NCBI RefSeq assembly: GCF_028716865.1
Contig: NZ_JAQUOY010000017.1
Span: 1-64,000, forward strand
Origin: Candidatus Methylomirabilis sp.
GTDB lineage: Bacteria > Methylomirabilota > Methylomirabilia > Methylomirabilales > Methylomirabilaceae
Reading direction: 5' to 3'
Length of the DNA stretch: 64,000 bases
This document shows, piece after piece, positions 7,751-16,586 of this stretch. Both the position numbers and the translations under genes were made by a program. Positions within the stretch are counted from its first letter, which is position 1. Each line of letters begins with the position of its first letter. A model generated the notes under the pieces. The model worked only from the letters and a program-made list of their open reading frames with translations, ran no database searches and had not been told where the DNA came from.

Positions 7751-8973
7751 GCCGAAAACTCTTTAGGGATTCGGGCCTTGCCGCTACCCCACTGGTCAAG
7801 GGCCGCCCGTAGATCGCTGCTCCCTGTGGCTGCCTCTTCCAGAGGAATACCGGCCACGCTGGCGGCGATTGCCGCGCGGAAGGCCCGCCCACCCGCAGCC
7901 GCGCCGCTCGGATGAGCGTGGATGCCTCCGCCGGCGTTGACCACGACATCGAGGCCGAAATCGTCCATAATGTGCGGCACCAGGCCCGGGTGGATCCCCG
8001 CTGACGGGACCGGAAAGGTTCGGCGGTGGGGCAGGCCGTCCTTGTCCGTAAGTCGCCCAGCCAGATCCAGAGCCTCGGACCGTTCCAGGGCCATCCCACC
8101 ATAAGGGGACGGGAATAGGACCAGGTCGGCCCCGGCCAGCCGCATCAGCGTCCCCAACAACAGTGACGCGGCGATGCCGTAGTCGCCAGAAGGATAGAGC
8201 GCTCCGGCCAGCGCCGGGTGGGCCACGAGTGGGACGGTAATCTCCGGATCCTCGGCCAGCCGATGCAAGAGGTCAAATCCGTAGGGCAGGACATTGATGA
8301 GCAACGCATTCGCACCAAGCCGCACCGCCCGTCGGGCCTTCTCGGGAAGCCGATGCACCGGACCGGTCAGGTTGATCGCATACAGGACGACTTGGCCCGT
8401 CTCTCGTCGCGCTCGCTCGGCCGCTTGCAGGCACGCCTCCAAACGTTGCTCGAAAGGCGCGTCTGTATCGTTAAAGAAGATCTCGTCATCTTTGATCAGA
8501 TCGACGCCGCCCAACGCCTGCTGGAAAAAACCCTCGGCCAGCTCTTGGAGTGTAAGCCCCAGGCAGGCCTTGAAGATGCTCATGAGCAACGGCCGACTAT
8601 GAACTCCGAGTCTCGCGCGCACCCCTTCCACTCCAAGCTTCGGCCCCGGAAAGGCGGCGGCGAAGGTCGGCGGCAGGGCGAGATCAACCAGGCGGATCTT
8701 CCCATCCATCGAGAGTTTGCCGAAGGTGGCAGTCAGCAGTGATGGGAGGTCCGGCGTGAGATTCGCGAGCGGGTAGGCGATACGAATCAGGCCCGCCTCG
8801 ACCGTCACCACGCGGCCGGCATGGCGCTGAAGGGCCGTCTGTCTCTCGACCGACAGACCGGGCCAACTCCCGACCGTCATACCCAGCGCGATCGTCTCCG
8901 CCTTCTTCGTCCAATCGCCTCCGCCGGCGAGACGATAGGTCGCAATGACGTAATCGTTCCAGGTGTTGTCCAC
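7747..8973 (-). CDS. mtnW: RuBisCO-like 2,3-diketo-5-methylthiopentyl-1-phosphate enolase
   Basis: This 408-residue protein is a form IV RuBisCO-like protein. The loop GVDLIKDDE carries the Lys normally carbamylated in RuBisCO and the two metal-binding acids, and the rest follows a large-subunit-like barrel. The neighbouring mtnX, mtnB and mtnD make the enolase role likely in place of CO2 fixation. It is the first gene of the operon. mtnA and mtnK, needed to produce the substrate, are not in this window. Confidence 0.9.
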   Translation of the reverse strand: MDNTWNDYVIATYRLAGGGDWTKKAETIALGMTVGSWPGLSVERQTALQRHAGRVVTVEAGLIRIAYPLANLTPDLPSLLTATFGKLSMDGKIRLVDLALPPTFAAAFPGPKLGVEGVRARLGVHSRPLLMSIFKACLGLTLQELAEGFFQQALGGVDLIKDDEIFFNDTDAPFEQRLEACLQAAERARRETGQVVLYAINLTGPVHRLPEKARRAVRLGANALLINVLPYGFDLLHRLAEDPEITVPLVAHPALAGALYPSGDYGIAASLLLGTLMRLAGADLVLFPSPYGGMALERSEALDLAGRLTDKDGLPHRRTFPVPSAGIHPGLVPHIMDDFGLDVVVNAGGGIHAHPSGAAAGGRAFRAAIAASVAGIPLEEAATGSSDLRAALDQWGSGKARIPKEFSA

Positions 8974-9283
8974 GTCTGCGTGTCCTCCTGGGGATCTTCA
9001 TCCCAATAAACAGAGACCTGTCTGCACGCGAAGGAGAATAGCACACGAGCCTTTCAGGTTCAATTTACCGGCCATACCCAACAACAGCGATAGACGTTGC
9101 TGAGACTCGGCTGTGAGCCCGTCACATCTGTTCGAGCTTGAAGGGTGGTACTATTTGGCATATTATTACCATCACCTTGTGGGTGAAAAGGCTTGTAGTC
9201 ATTCACCCCCATCATATTCGCTCCCAATACGTCCACTGGGTACTTTCACCTCATTTCTGTCTCTGTTTTGGGGCGAGGTCTTC
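8974..9283. other. Divergent intergenic region between mtnW and the mod operon
   Basis: This 310-bp spacer must hold the start signals of two divergent operons. I see no recognisable SAM riboswitch upstream of mtnW. The right half is one copy (9130-9279) of a repeat that recurs after the restriction gene. A frame in line with mod runs through it, but its translation looks like non-coding sequence. Confidence 0.55.
9130..9279 (+). repeat. Left copy of a diverged direct repeat flanking the restriction-modification operon
   Basis: The stretch begins GTTCGAGCTTGAAGGG and ends near TCTGTCTCTGTTTT. It matches 15686-15808 in the same order and orientation: an identical first 16 bp, then about 70 % identity by eye with one length difference of roughly 27 bp. 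A hairpin (GGGTGAA...TTCACCC) lies in the middle. Confidence 0.7.
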
Positions 9284-10915
9284 ATGGCGCAACTACAGTT
9301 TAAGGGCAAAACGTTCGTACAGAATTATCATTTGCTGGTGAAGTATCACGAACTTGTCCCGGTCAAGGCCAAAAGCCTGACGGATCGGGTGACTCTCCAT
9401 GACAACCTGATTATCCACGGCGACAACCTGAAGGCCCTCAAAGCTCTCCTACCACTCTACGCCGGGAAAATCAAATGCGTTTACATCGACCCCCCTTACA
9501 ACACCGGCAACGAGAGTTGGGCCTATAACGACAACGTGAGTTCCCCGATGATGCAGGAATGGCTGGGCAAAGTCGTTGACCGCGAAGACTTGACCCGCCA
9601 TGACAAGTGGCTCTGCATGATGATGCCGAGGTTGAAGTTGCTCCGCGAACTGATGATCGAAGATGGCGTCATTTTCTTATCGATTGATGACAACGAGCAG
9701 TATCGTATCAGAGCGCTGATGGATGAGGTGTTTGGCGAAGACAACTTTGTCGAACAGTTCATTTGGAAGAAAAGCTATGGGGGTGGAGCAAAAGAAAAAT
9801 ACGTTGTCCGTCAGCACGAGTATTGTCTGATGTACGCACGAAACAAGCAGAACGTCCCCGACTTGTGGCTGCCGCCCGACGAGGAGGCAGAAGCGCGGTA
9901 CTACAAATACCGCGACTCCAAATTTGCGGAACGCGGGCCTTACAGGATCAAGCCTCTGGAAGCAACAAAAAGTATGGATCAAAGAGAGAATTTGGTCTTT
10001 CCGATCAAAGCTCCCGATGGAAGCGAGATTCGGCCCAAACGCCAATGGTGGTGGAGTCGAGACCGCGCAGAAAAAGCGCTTGCACAAGATGAACTTGTTT
10101 TTACGAAAACAGACGATGGCTATTCGGTCTCATACAAACAGTACCTGATCGATGAGGCTGGCGAAAAACGGGGGGCCAAGCCATTTTCTATAATTGACAA
10201 AATCTATACACAAGAGGGCACGGCAGATTTGCGCAGTGTTTTCGATGACCAAGTTGTTCTTCAGTTCCCGAAGCCAGTCGGCTTGATTAAGCACCTTCTC
10301 CGAATCGCCACTTCTGCGGAGAGTTCTGACCTAATTCTTGATTGCACCGGCGGTTCTGGTACGACAGGTCATGCAGTCTTGTCGCTCAACGCTGAAGATG
10401 ATGGCAACCGCCGGTTCATCCTAATCGAGTGCGAAGACTATGCGGATTCCATTACAGCGGAGCGTATTCGCCGCGTAATCAAAGGTGTGCCGACATCGAA
10501 GGATGAGGTTCTGAAGAAGGGCCTCGGCGGGTCGTTCAGCTTCTTCAGGCTCGGCAAGGCCATCGAACTTGAAAGCATCCTCGATGGCGACGGCTTACCG
10601 ACCTACAAAGAACTTGCCCGTTACGTGTTTTACACGGCGACCGGTGAGGAATTCGACGAAAAGGCTGTTGACGAGAAGAAGCATTTTATCGGTGAGAGCC
10701 GAAATTATCAGGCGTTCCTCTTCTACGAGCCGAACATTGCAAAGCTGAAAAATCTAGCGCTGACGCTGGACATGGCAAAGAGCCTGCCGCCCTTGAAGAA
10801 GGACAAGCGACGGTTGGTGTTTGCGCCGACCAAGTATCTGGATCAAGAGCACCTTGACCAACACCGCATTGACTTCGCGCAGTTGCCTTTTGAGATTTAT
10901 GAACTGACGAGGTGA
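9284..10915 (+). CDS. Type III restriction-modification methyltransferase (Mod)
   Basis: I chose the ATG at 9284 (GAGGTC upstream, MAQLQFKGKTF) instead of the longest frame from 9113, because the extra 57 residues are encoded by a repeat. The 543-residue product has the amino-adenine methyltransferase motif DPPYNTGN near residue 69 and the SAM-binding motif DCTGGSGTTG near residue 352. DPPY before the SAM motif is the beta-class order typical of Type III Mod. The region between them should contain the target-recognition domain. It would methylate one strand of the recognition site and guide Res. It ends 3 bp before the ATPase gene. Confidence 0.9.
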   Translation: MAQLQFKGKTFVQNYHLLVKYHELVPVKAKSLTDRVTLHDNLIIHGDNLKALKALLPLYAGKIKCVYIDPPYNTGNESWAYNDNVSSPMMQEWLGKVVDREDLTRHDKWLCMMMPRLKLLRELMIEDGVIFLSIDDNEQYRIRALMDEVFGEDNFVEQFIWKKSYGGGAKEKYVVRQHEYCLMYARNKQNVPDLWLPPDEEAEARYYKYRDSKFAERGPYRIKPLEATKSMDQRENLVFPIKAPDGSEIRPKRQWWWSRDRAEKALAQDELVFTKTDDGYSVSYKQYLIDEAGEKRGAKPFSIIDKIYTQEGTADLRSVFDDQVVLQFPKPVGLIKHLLRIATSAESSDLILDCTGGSGTTGHAVLSLNAEDDGNRRFILIECEDYADSITAERIRRVIKGVPTSKDEVLKKGLGGSFSFFRLGKAIELESILDGDGLPTYKELARYVFYTATGEEFDEKAVDEKKHFIGESRNYQAFLFYEPNIAKLKNLALTLDMAKSLPPLKKDKRRLVFAPTKYLDQEHLDQHRIDFAQLPFEIYELTR

Positions 10916-10918
10916 AAC

Positions 10919-12214
10919 ATGATTAAGCGAATTGAGATAGAGGGCTATCGGTTACTCGACAGCTTCGCCGCAGAGTTGCGGCCGCTAACGGTGGTTATCG
11001 GCGCGAACGCAGTCGGTAAAAGCACTTTACTTGACTGTCTTCAGTGTATTGCACAATGCTCTGATTTGCCTCTCAACACGGCCATCGGTTGGCATTGGGG
11101 AATGAACTCCTTACTGAACGCGGCCAGAAAAGATCGCAAGTTAAGCTGGCGGATCACATTCAGCAAACCGAAGGATCCGTTTTGGAGCCGCCTACCTCTT
11201 GATGACAGCCAAGCGTTTATCTACGAGGTTATCCTTCAGGGTGACGTGCAGGGACAAGCCCAGGCACAATACGAAGTCCTTCGTACACGCGAACCATACC
11301 AAGGCTACGCTGAAGCTTTCAAGTATCTGGAGGCGACACTATTTCGCAGGCAAGTCTACAGCCGCGAGCATCGCAAGCTTATGCCCTTCGATGAAGCGAT
11401 GCCGCCTTCGCAGCAGGTTCACGAGACGGGAACAGAATCCAAAAATGGAAGCGATCTCGGGTTGCCACCTGCGGCTCAAGAGCCCGCCCTGATGCTTTCG
11501 CAGATCAGGTTCTTCAATGAGTTCCCGATCCCTTCGTCCGCACGAGTGCTCCTCGCGAACATGACGTTTTATCCAGGCTTTGACGTGACTAGATTCTCAG
11601 GTCTTCGAACCAAGGCGGCAGAAATCAAGCCGATGACCATGCTTGCTCTGAATGGCGAGAATCTCGGAACCGTCCTACATGAAATCCTCACGCGGTACGA
11701 CTACCGACAGGCCGCGACCGATATCCGCGAATTTCTCAAGGCCGCTTACCCGGCATTTGAAGAAATCCATTGCGACACTACCCTAGGCGCGCCCGCTCAA
11801 GTTCTTGTCCGTGTGAGAGAAAAAGGGATGGAGCGGTCTATGGAGATGTGGGAGCTTTCCGATGGCATGTTGAGATTCTTGTGTCTGGCCTCGGCCCTGT
11901 TGAATCCGATTCCGCCACCCTTCGTTGCACTAGACGAGCCTGAAAGCGGATTGCATCCACGGCTTTTGCCTGTAGTGGCCGACATGATCAAAACAGCGTC
12001 GGAGCGAACGCAGGTACTTGTTACCACCCACAGCCCCGATCTCCTGAATCGGTTTAGCATTGATGATGTGGCCGTGATGTCACGCGGCGAGGATTTCAAG
12101 GCGGCATGGTGTCGTCCATCTGATCGAAAGACTCTAGTGGAAATGTTGAAGGATGTTGCAGGGGAAACCCTCGGCGATCTTCATCGCTCGGGCGAATTAG
12201 AGGCTATCGGATGA
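10919..12214 (+). CDS. SMC/RecF-like AAA ATPase within the restriction-modification operon
   Basis: This 431-residue protein starts MIKRIEIEGYRLL, typical of AAA_15/AAA_21 ATPases related to OLD and RecF. Walker A is GANAVGKST (residues 28-36), a signature-like LSDGMLRFL lies near 313, Walker B is FVALDEPESGLHP near 334, and VLVTTHSPDLLNRF follows as the H-loop. The central part should form the coiled or lid insertion. It overlaps the next gene by ATGA. ATPases of this type paired with Toprim or DUF4276 proteins are known in phage defence and DNA-end sensing systems. A role in regulating or assisting the Type III enzyme is inference. Confidence 0.85.
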   Translation: MIKRIEIEGYRLLDSFAAELRPLTVVIGANAVGKSTLLDCLQCIAQCSDLPLNTAIGWHWGMNSLLNAARKDRKLSWRITFSKPKDPFWSRLPLDDSQAFIYEVILQGDVQGQAQAQYEVLRTREPYQGYAEAFKYLEATLFRRQVYSREHRKLMPFDEAMPPSQQVHETGTESKNGSDLGLPPAAQEPALMLSQIRFFNEFPIPSSARVLLANMTFYPGFDVTRFSGLRTKAAEIKPMTMLALNGENLGTVLHEILTRYDYRQAATDIREFLKAAYPAFEEIHCDTTLGAPAQVLVRVREKGMERSMEMWELSDGMLRFLCLASALLNPIPPPFVALDEPESGLHPRLLPVVADMIKTASERTQVLVTTHSPDLLNRFSIDDVAVMSRGEDFKAAWCRPSDRKTLVEMLKDVAGETLGDLHRSGELEAIG

Positions 12215-12891
12215 AGGTGTGGGTCTATGTTGAAGGCGAGTCAGACCGGATCGCCTTAAACGCTCTGTGGGCGAAATGGAGAACTGCCCTGCGTCAAGCT
12301 GGCTGGGGCGTTCAATTGATACCGCTAGACGACAAGAGCCGCTTCTTCCGCAAGATTGGACCACACGCCACCGAAAAGCTCTTGGCGGACCCCCTTGATC
12401 TCGTTGTGGGACTACCGGATTTTTATCCGAACCAGCCTTTTGTCGGCACCCCGAACCAGCATGCTACCGTAAATGACCTCGTTAACCTTCAGCGCAAACT
12501 TGTCCAAGACACAATCACTCAAAAAGGCTTGGATGCAGCAAACCTCATTCAGCGCTTTCATCCATCTTCCTTGACGCATGATCTGGAGATGTTGCTCTTG
12601 GCAGCCCGTGATCAACTTCGTGCGCACTTGGGAACAAGCGATCACTTGGGGCACTGGCGACATCCCGTGGAAGATCAGAACCAAGACCAGCCCCCGAAGC
12701 GTGTTGTACAAACGCTGTATCTTCGAAAGAAAGGTCGCGCGTACCGGGACACGAAAGACGCAGCGGCAGTATTAGGTACGGTGACTGACCTCCAGCAGAT
12801 TCTTCATTCGGAATCCGGACAGTTGCAGTGTCCAGTGTTCAAGAACATGCTTGATTGGATCGGTACAAAAACAGGGGTCCCAGCCTGCTGA
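12211..12891 (+). CDS. Toprim-like DUF4276 protein, partner of the ATPase
   Basis: This 226-residue protein begins MKVWVYVEGESDRIALNAL, where VEGESD resembles the acidic Toprim motif. It later has LVVGLPDFYPNQ and THDLEMLLLAA, which fit the HEFEALL-type motif of DUF4276. Its start overlaps the ATPase stop, as expected for a two-component ATPase-nuclease pair of OLD or PARIS type. It lacks its own ATPase domain. Nuclease activity is plausible but not shown. A 25-bp gap leads to the restriction subunit. Confidence 0.7.
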   Translation: MKVWVYVEGESDRIALNALWAKWRTALRQAGWGVQLIPLDDKSRFFRKIGPHATEKLLADPLDLVVGLPDFYPNQPFVGTPNQHATVNDLVNLQRKLVQDTITQKGLDAANLIQRFHPSSLTHDLEMLLLAARDQLRAHLGTSDHLGHWRHPVEDQNQDQPPKRVVQTLYLRKKGRAYRDTKDAAAVLGTVTDLQQILHSESGQLQCPVFKNMLDWIGTKTGVPAC

Positions 12892-12916
12892 AATCAGCTT
12901 GTGGCGCATTCAGATT

Positions 12917-15457
12917 ATGCAGCTAAAAGAATACCAGCAAAGAGCGTTGGCCGGGATCAGGAGTTACCTCGAACTTCTGGCCGATCTGAAGAAGAAGGCC
13001 GAAGGCATAACTGATCGAGACTTGGCCTTTGACTTTGCGGCGAAGGCATGGGAAAAGGCTAAACTTCCGCGCCGGTATCTGCCGCGCAAGAACGGGCTGG
13101 GCCACTTATTGCCGACGTTTTGCCTAAAAGTCCCGACAGGCGGCGGCAAGACGCTCTTGGCAGTCAAGACGGTTGACCTTGTGAACACCGTTTACAGGAG
13201 GCGACAGACCGGACTTGTGCTCTGGATTGTGCCGACAACGCAAATTTACCGGCAGACGATTCAGCACCTGAAAGACCGGGACCACCCTTACCGCCAGCAC
13301 CTCGACATTGCGAGCGGAGGACATACGCTGATTCTCGAAAAGACGGACCACTTTGCCCCGCTGGATGTGCAGGAACGTCTTGTCGTGCTGATGCTCATGC
13401 TTCCATCGGCGAACCGGAAGACGAAAGAGACCTTAAAGGTCTTCAAGGACAGTGGCGGTTTTCAGGACTTTTTCCCGCCAGAGGACGACATTAAGGCCCA
13501 AGAAGCCACGCTCAAACGCTTCCCGAATTTGGACACCTACGAGAAGCAAAGTGGATTTTGGGGGCGGCAGATCAAAACGTCATTGGGGAACACGCTCAGA
13601 ACACTTTCGCCGGTCATTATACTCGACGAAGGGCACAAGGCTTACAGCGAGGGGGCGCAGGAGACTTTGCGCGACTTCAACCCCTGCCTGATTGCCGAGC
13701 TTTCGGCGACGCCGGTTCAAAGCAATATCCTCGTGGACATCACAGGCCGAGAACTGCACCACGAGGAAATGATCAAGTTGGATCTCCACGTCGTGAACAA
13801 GGCAAGCCCGGACTGGAAGGACACCCTGCTTGCCGGGGTGAACAAGCGGAATGTGTTGGAGGAAAAGGCCAAGGAGTACGAGGCGAACACGGGCATACAC
13901 ATCCGCCCGATTTGCCTGATTCAAGTTGAGCGCACAGGGAAAGATCAACAGGGCGGACGCTGGATTCATTCGGAGCAAGTCCGGGAACATTTAACGAAGG
14001 TGATGGGCATCCCGGCGGAACAGATCGCGGTAAAAACAAGCGAAAAGGATGAACTCAAGGAAGTTGACGACGTGGGCGGGCTTCTCGGGCGGGACTGCAA
14101 AGTCCGCTACATCATCACTAAGCAGGCACTTCAAGAGGGTTGGGATTGCTCGTTCGCTTACGTGCTCGTGATTCTGACGAATCCATCTTCACAGAATGCC
14201 TTAACCCAGCTTGTCGGTCGTATTCTGCGACAACCCTACGCGCGGAAGACCCAACTCCGGGAACTTGACGAAAGCTATGTGTTTTGCTTCCAGCAACGCG
14301 CCAATACATTACTGGAAAGCATTCGCGACGGCTTTGCCCAGGAAGGTTTGGGCGATTTGCGAGGACATATCGCCACCGAAGACGAACGCGGCGGTATGAC
14401 CGGCGATGACATGGACCGGCTTTTCGACATGCGCGAGCACTTCAAGCAGGCCGCAGGCCGAACGATTCTTCCGGTTTTCGTGGTCAAGAACAGCCACGGC
14501 TGGAGGCCCGTCAACTACGAAATGGACATTGCGGCCCGGATTCCGTGGGATGAAGTGACGTTGAGGCCGGTCATGCAATTGACTCTTTCCGAGTACGAGA
14601 AGAAAGACGTTGAGATCGGCGTCACGCTGACCGAGGACAGACATCGAGTGATCGAAGCTAGAGGCATTCATGATTTGAGGGAGGGCGGTATCCGCGTTGA
14701 TCCGGTCTTCATGACGCGACAAATCGGTGACATCGTGCCGAACCCCTGGCAAGCACACGAATTCGCCAAGCGGGTCTTGAATCATTTCTACACGATGGGC
14801 GGCAAGCAGGACGCTGAGCGGCTTATTGCTAATAACTTTGTTTTCCTGATCGAAGAACTACGGAAGCAACTTGAAGCTGAGAAAGACCGACTGGCCGAGC
14901 GGGTCTTCTGTTCGATGCTGGAAAAGGATGAGCTTCGCTTCCTGATCATCGGCAACAACCTCGACTGGTCTTTCCCGAAGTCCATAGCGATCAAGCCGAC
15001 TTCAAAGATTCTGACAAAGGAAAAGGGCGGGCAACTTGAGTTTAGTCTTTACGAGGCGGTGCCGGAGGATGACTTCAACGAGACCGAGAAAGCGGTTGCC
15101 TGGTATCTGGAAAACCAGCATCGGCTTTTCTTCTGGTTCCGAAATCGCGCAAGGCATGACTACTCGATTCAGGGATGGCGGGAGCACCGCATTTATCCCG
15201 ACTTCATTTTCACGGCGACCGACAGGAACGCTCACACGGATTACGAGCGCGTTTACGTGGTTGAAACCAAGGGTCTGCACCTGAAGGACAACGCCAAGAC
15301 CAATTACATCCGCAAAGTGTTCGACATCTGCACGCGACAGGCGAAGTCCAGAAACTGGAACGAACTTGGCCTTGAGATGAAAGACAAGGTGCTCCGCTTC
15401 GAGGTTCTGGATGAGGATGAATGGGAAGCGAAGCTGAACGAGGTATTGCTGGAATAG
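12917..15457 (+). CDS. Type III restriction enzyme, Res subunit
   Basis: I start at the ATG at 12917 (MQLKEYQQRAL). A frame from 12851 would overlap the previous gene, and no strong ribosome site decides between them. The 846-residue product is a superfamily 2 translocase with Walker A VPTGGGKTLLA near residue 72, DEGHKAY near 236, SATPVQSN, QEGWDCSFAYVL and LVGRILRQPYARKT (motif VI). A C-terminal PD-(D/E)xK nuclease site is seen as YPDFIF...YVVETKG near 761-784. It cuts DNA away from unmodified sites in complex with Mod. Confidence 0.92.
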   Translation: MQLKEYQQRALAGIRSYLELLADLKKKAEGITDRDLAFDFAAKAWEKAKLPRRYLPRKNGLGHLLPTFCLKVPTGGGKTLLAVKTVDLVNTVYRRRQTGLVLWIVPTTQIYRQTIQHLKDRDHPYRQHLDIASGGHTLILEKTDHFAPLDVQERLVVLMLMLPSANRKTKETLKVFKDSGGFQDFFPPEDDIKAQEATLKRFPNLDTYEKQSGFWGRQIKTSLGNTLRTLSPVIILDEGHKAYSEGAQETLRDFNPCLIAELSATPVQSNILVDITGRELHHEEMIKLDLHVVNKASPDWKDTLLAGVNKRNVLEEKAKEYEANTGIHIRPICLIQVERTGKDQQGGRWIHSEQVREHLTKVMGIPAEQIAVKTSEKDELKEVDDVGGLLGRDCKVRYIITKQALQEGWDCSFAYVLVILTNPSSQNALTQLVGRILRQPYARKTQLRELDESYVFCFQQRANTLLESIRDGFAQEGLGDLRGHIATEDERGGMTGDDMDRLFDMREHFKQAAGRTILPVFVVKNSHGWRPVNYEMDIAARIPWDEVTLRPVMQLTLSEYEKKDVEIGVTLTEDRHRVIEARGIHDLREGGIRVDPVFMTRQIGDIVPNPWQAHEFAKRVLNHFYTMGGKQDAERLIANNFVFLIEELRKQLEAEKDRLAERVFCSMLEKDELRFLIIGNNLDWSFPKSIAIKPTSKILTKEKGGQLEFSLYEAVPEDDFNETEKAVAWYLENQHRLFFWFRNRARHDYSIQGWREHRIYPDFIFTATDRNAHTDYERVYVVETKGLHLKDNAKTNYIRKVFDICTRQAKSRNWNELGLEMKDKVLRFEVLDEDEWEAKLNEVLLE

Positions 15458-15685
15458 AGTCGTGGTAGGTCGCTTTGCAGAGCTTTGATAAATGGAAAGA
15501 TCAAACGCTAGCAGCCGCCCTCGTAGCGCCCCGCGCAACGTCCAGCACTGCCGGTGGATGCCGCCAAAGCGCGCAAGCGTGGCAATCCGTGTGTGCCGGG
15601 CCACGAGCGCCTGAAGCCCCAAGACAAGCCGTACTCCGCCATGAGGGCTAAGCCCCTTTATGCGTAGCCAGCGGTTCGTTTGTCC
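15458..15685. other. Spacer downstream of res
   Basis: About 230 bp without a recognisable gene or RNA. I see no clear terminator hairpin with a T-run. The right repeat copy begins at 15686. Confidence 0.5.
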
Positions 15686-15808
15686 GTTCGAGCTTGAAGG
15701 GCAGCCTCGTATAGGTTAAAGGGTTTGTGGTCGCCACGCCCTTTATATCCGCTCCTCATGCGGCCCACAAGGTTTTTGCTTCATTCCTATCTCTGTTTTT
15801 GGACCAGG
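15686..15808 (+). repeat. Right copy of the direct repeat flanking the restriction-modification operon
   Basis: It begins GTTCGAGCTTGAAGGG, identical to 9130-9145, and shares further blocks such as ATATCCGCTCC and CTCTGTTTT in the same order. The right end overlaps the tail of the sulfate-binding protein remnant. A hairpin AAAGGG...CCCTTT lies in the middle, close to where the left copy also has a hairpin. Confidence 0.7.
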
Positions 15809-15972
15809 CCGATGGATCTGACCATAGATGCCGCCGTCTTCAAGGTGCCTCTTCTGGGTCTTCTGCCAGCCCCAAAAGAGTTCGTCGATGATGAATAGTT
15901 TTACTTTCGGGAGCTGCTTGGCGTTCTTGGTCGCGACTGATGTGAGGTGTGGGCGGTAGTAGTGGATGAACG
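15743..15972 (-). pseudogene. Tail of a sulfate/thiosulfate ABC transporter binding protein
   Basis: The minus-strand translation contains IHYYRP, then KNAKQLPKVKLFIIDELF, WGWQKTQKRHLEDGGIYGQI. This matches the end of CysP/Sbp proteins (NYYRPRD..., FPKVKLFTIDEVFGGWQKAQ, HFADGGIFDQIY). Only about the last 60 residues remain. Upstream the frame runs into the duplicated aldo/keto reductase tail, so the 5' part was deleted. No intact sulfate transporter gene lies in the window. Confidence 0.7.
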
Positions 15973-16021
15973 TGTCACCGATGCTGGCGCTAGACGACAG
16001 ATGAGAAAGGTCTGGCTCCAC

Positions 16022-16198
16022 CTACTGATAAAAGTTTCTGGCCCAGGCGTGAGTCCTCAGCGCAGCGAGCTCCTCAGGTAGCAGCGGTTTACTGTCGGAG
16101 ACCGAGCAGTTGGCCTCCACATGCTCGGACCGGCGCATCCCCGGGATCACGGTTGAGACCGCCGGGTAACTCAGGCAGAACTTGAGGGCAAGCTGCGC
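16022..16198 (-). pseudogene. Duplicated 3' fragment of an aldo/keto reductase gene
   Basis: This stretch matches the last 59 codons of the intact gene at 18012-18980. Both share CCTACTGATAAAAGTT at the stop, GAGCAGTTGGCCTCCACA, and GGGATCACGGTTGAGAC. The homology extends beyond the stop, from about 15979 versus 17970. It ends at AGCTGCGC, where the copy continues into a TAACCCGACCTACG repeat half instead of coding sequence. Confidence 0.85.
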
Positions 16199-16268
16199 TA
16201 ACCCGACCTACGGCCTGTTGTCCAAAAGCACATCTCGCAGGCGATCCGACTGGTCGAAAGGTTGGGCG

Positions 16269-16586
16269 TCACGCGGTCTTCTGCGGCACAAGGCGTACTT
16301 GAAGCTCACACCCCACAGCCTTGGCATATCGCTTGAGCGTGGCGAGCGACGGAGCGTGCTTTCCGGCCGATTCGAGCCTGGAGACCGCGCTCTTCGTCGT
16401 ACCCATCCGTTCTGCGACGGCGTCTTGCGTCAGACCTGCACGGGATCGTGCTTTGAGCATTTGGTTGGCTACCTGGTACTCAAGCGCAAGGGCGTCGTAC
16501 GCTTCGATGAATCCCTTGCGGGTTGCCGCCTTGGCAAGGAATTCCTTATGGCTATGGCGGATGGGCTTAAATTTCAGTTCAGGCAT
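16269..16586 (-). CDS. XRE-family antitoxin, HigA-like
   Basis: This 105-residue protein has a helix-turn-helix in its C-terminal half (GLTQDAVAERMGTTKSAVSRLES, about residues 50-72). The N-terminal helix region presumably binds the toxin. Its start overlaps the toxin stop by 8 bp, giving the toxin-first order of HigBA-type modules. Such antitoxins repress their own promoter and neutralise the RelE-fold toxin. It is intact. Confidence 0.8.
   Translation of the reverse strand: MPELKFKPIRHSHKEFLAKAATRKGFIEAYDALALEYQVANQMLKARSRAGLTQDAVAERMGTTKSAVSRLESAGKHAPSLATLKRYAKAVGCELQVRLVPQKTA

Noticed and set aside
8974-9112. Possible SAM riboswitch upstream of mtnW
   Set aside because: I looked for the conserved SAM aptamer patterns on the minus strand and did not recognise any.
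9113-9283. 57-residue N-terminal extension of Mod
   Set aside because: It is encoded by the flanking repeat, has no ribosome site, and does not resemble a methyltransferase; ATG 9284 has GAGGTC upstream.
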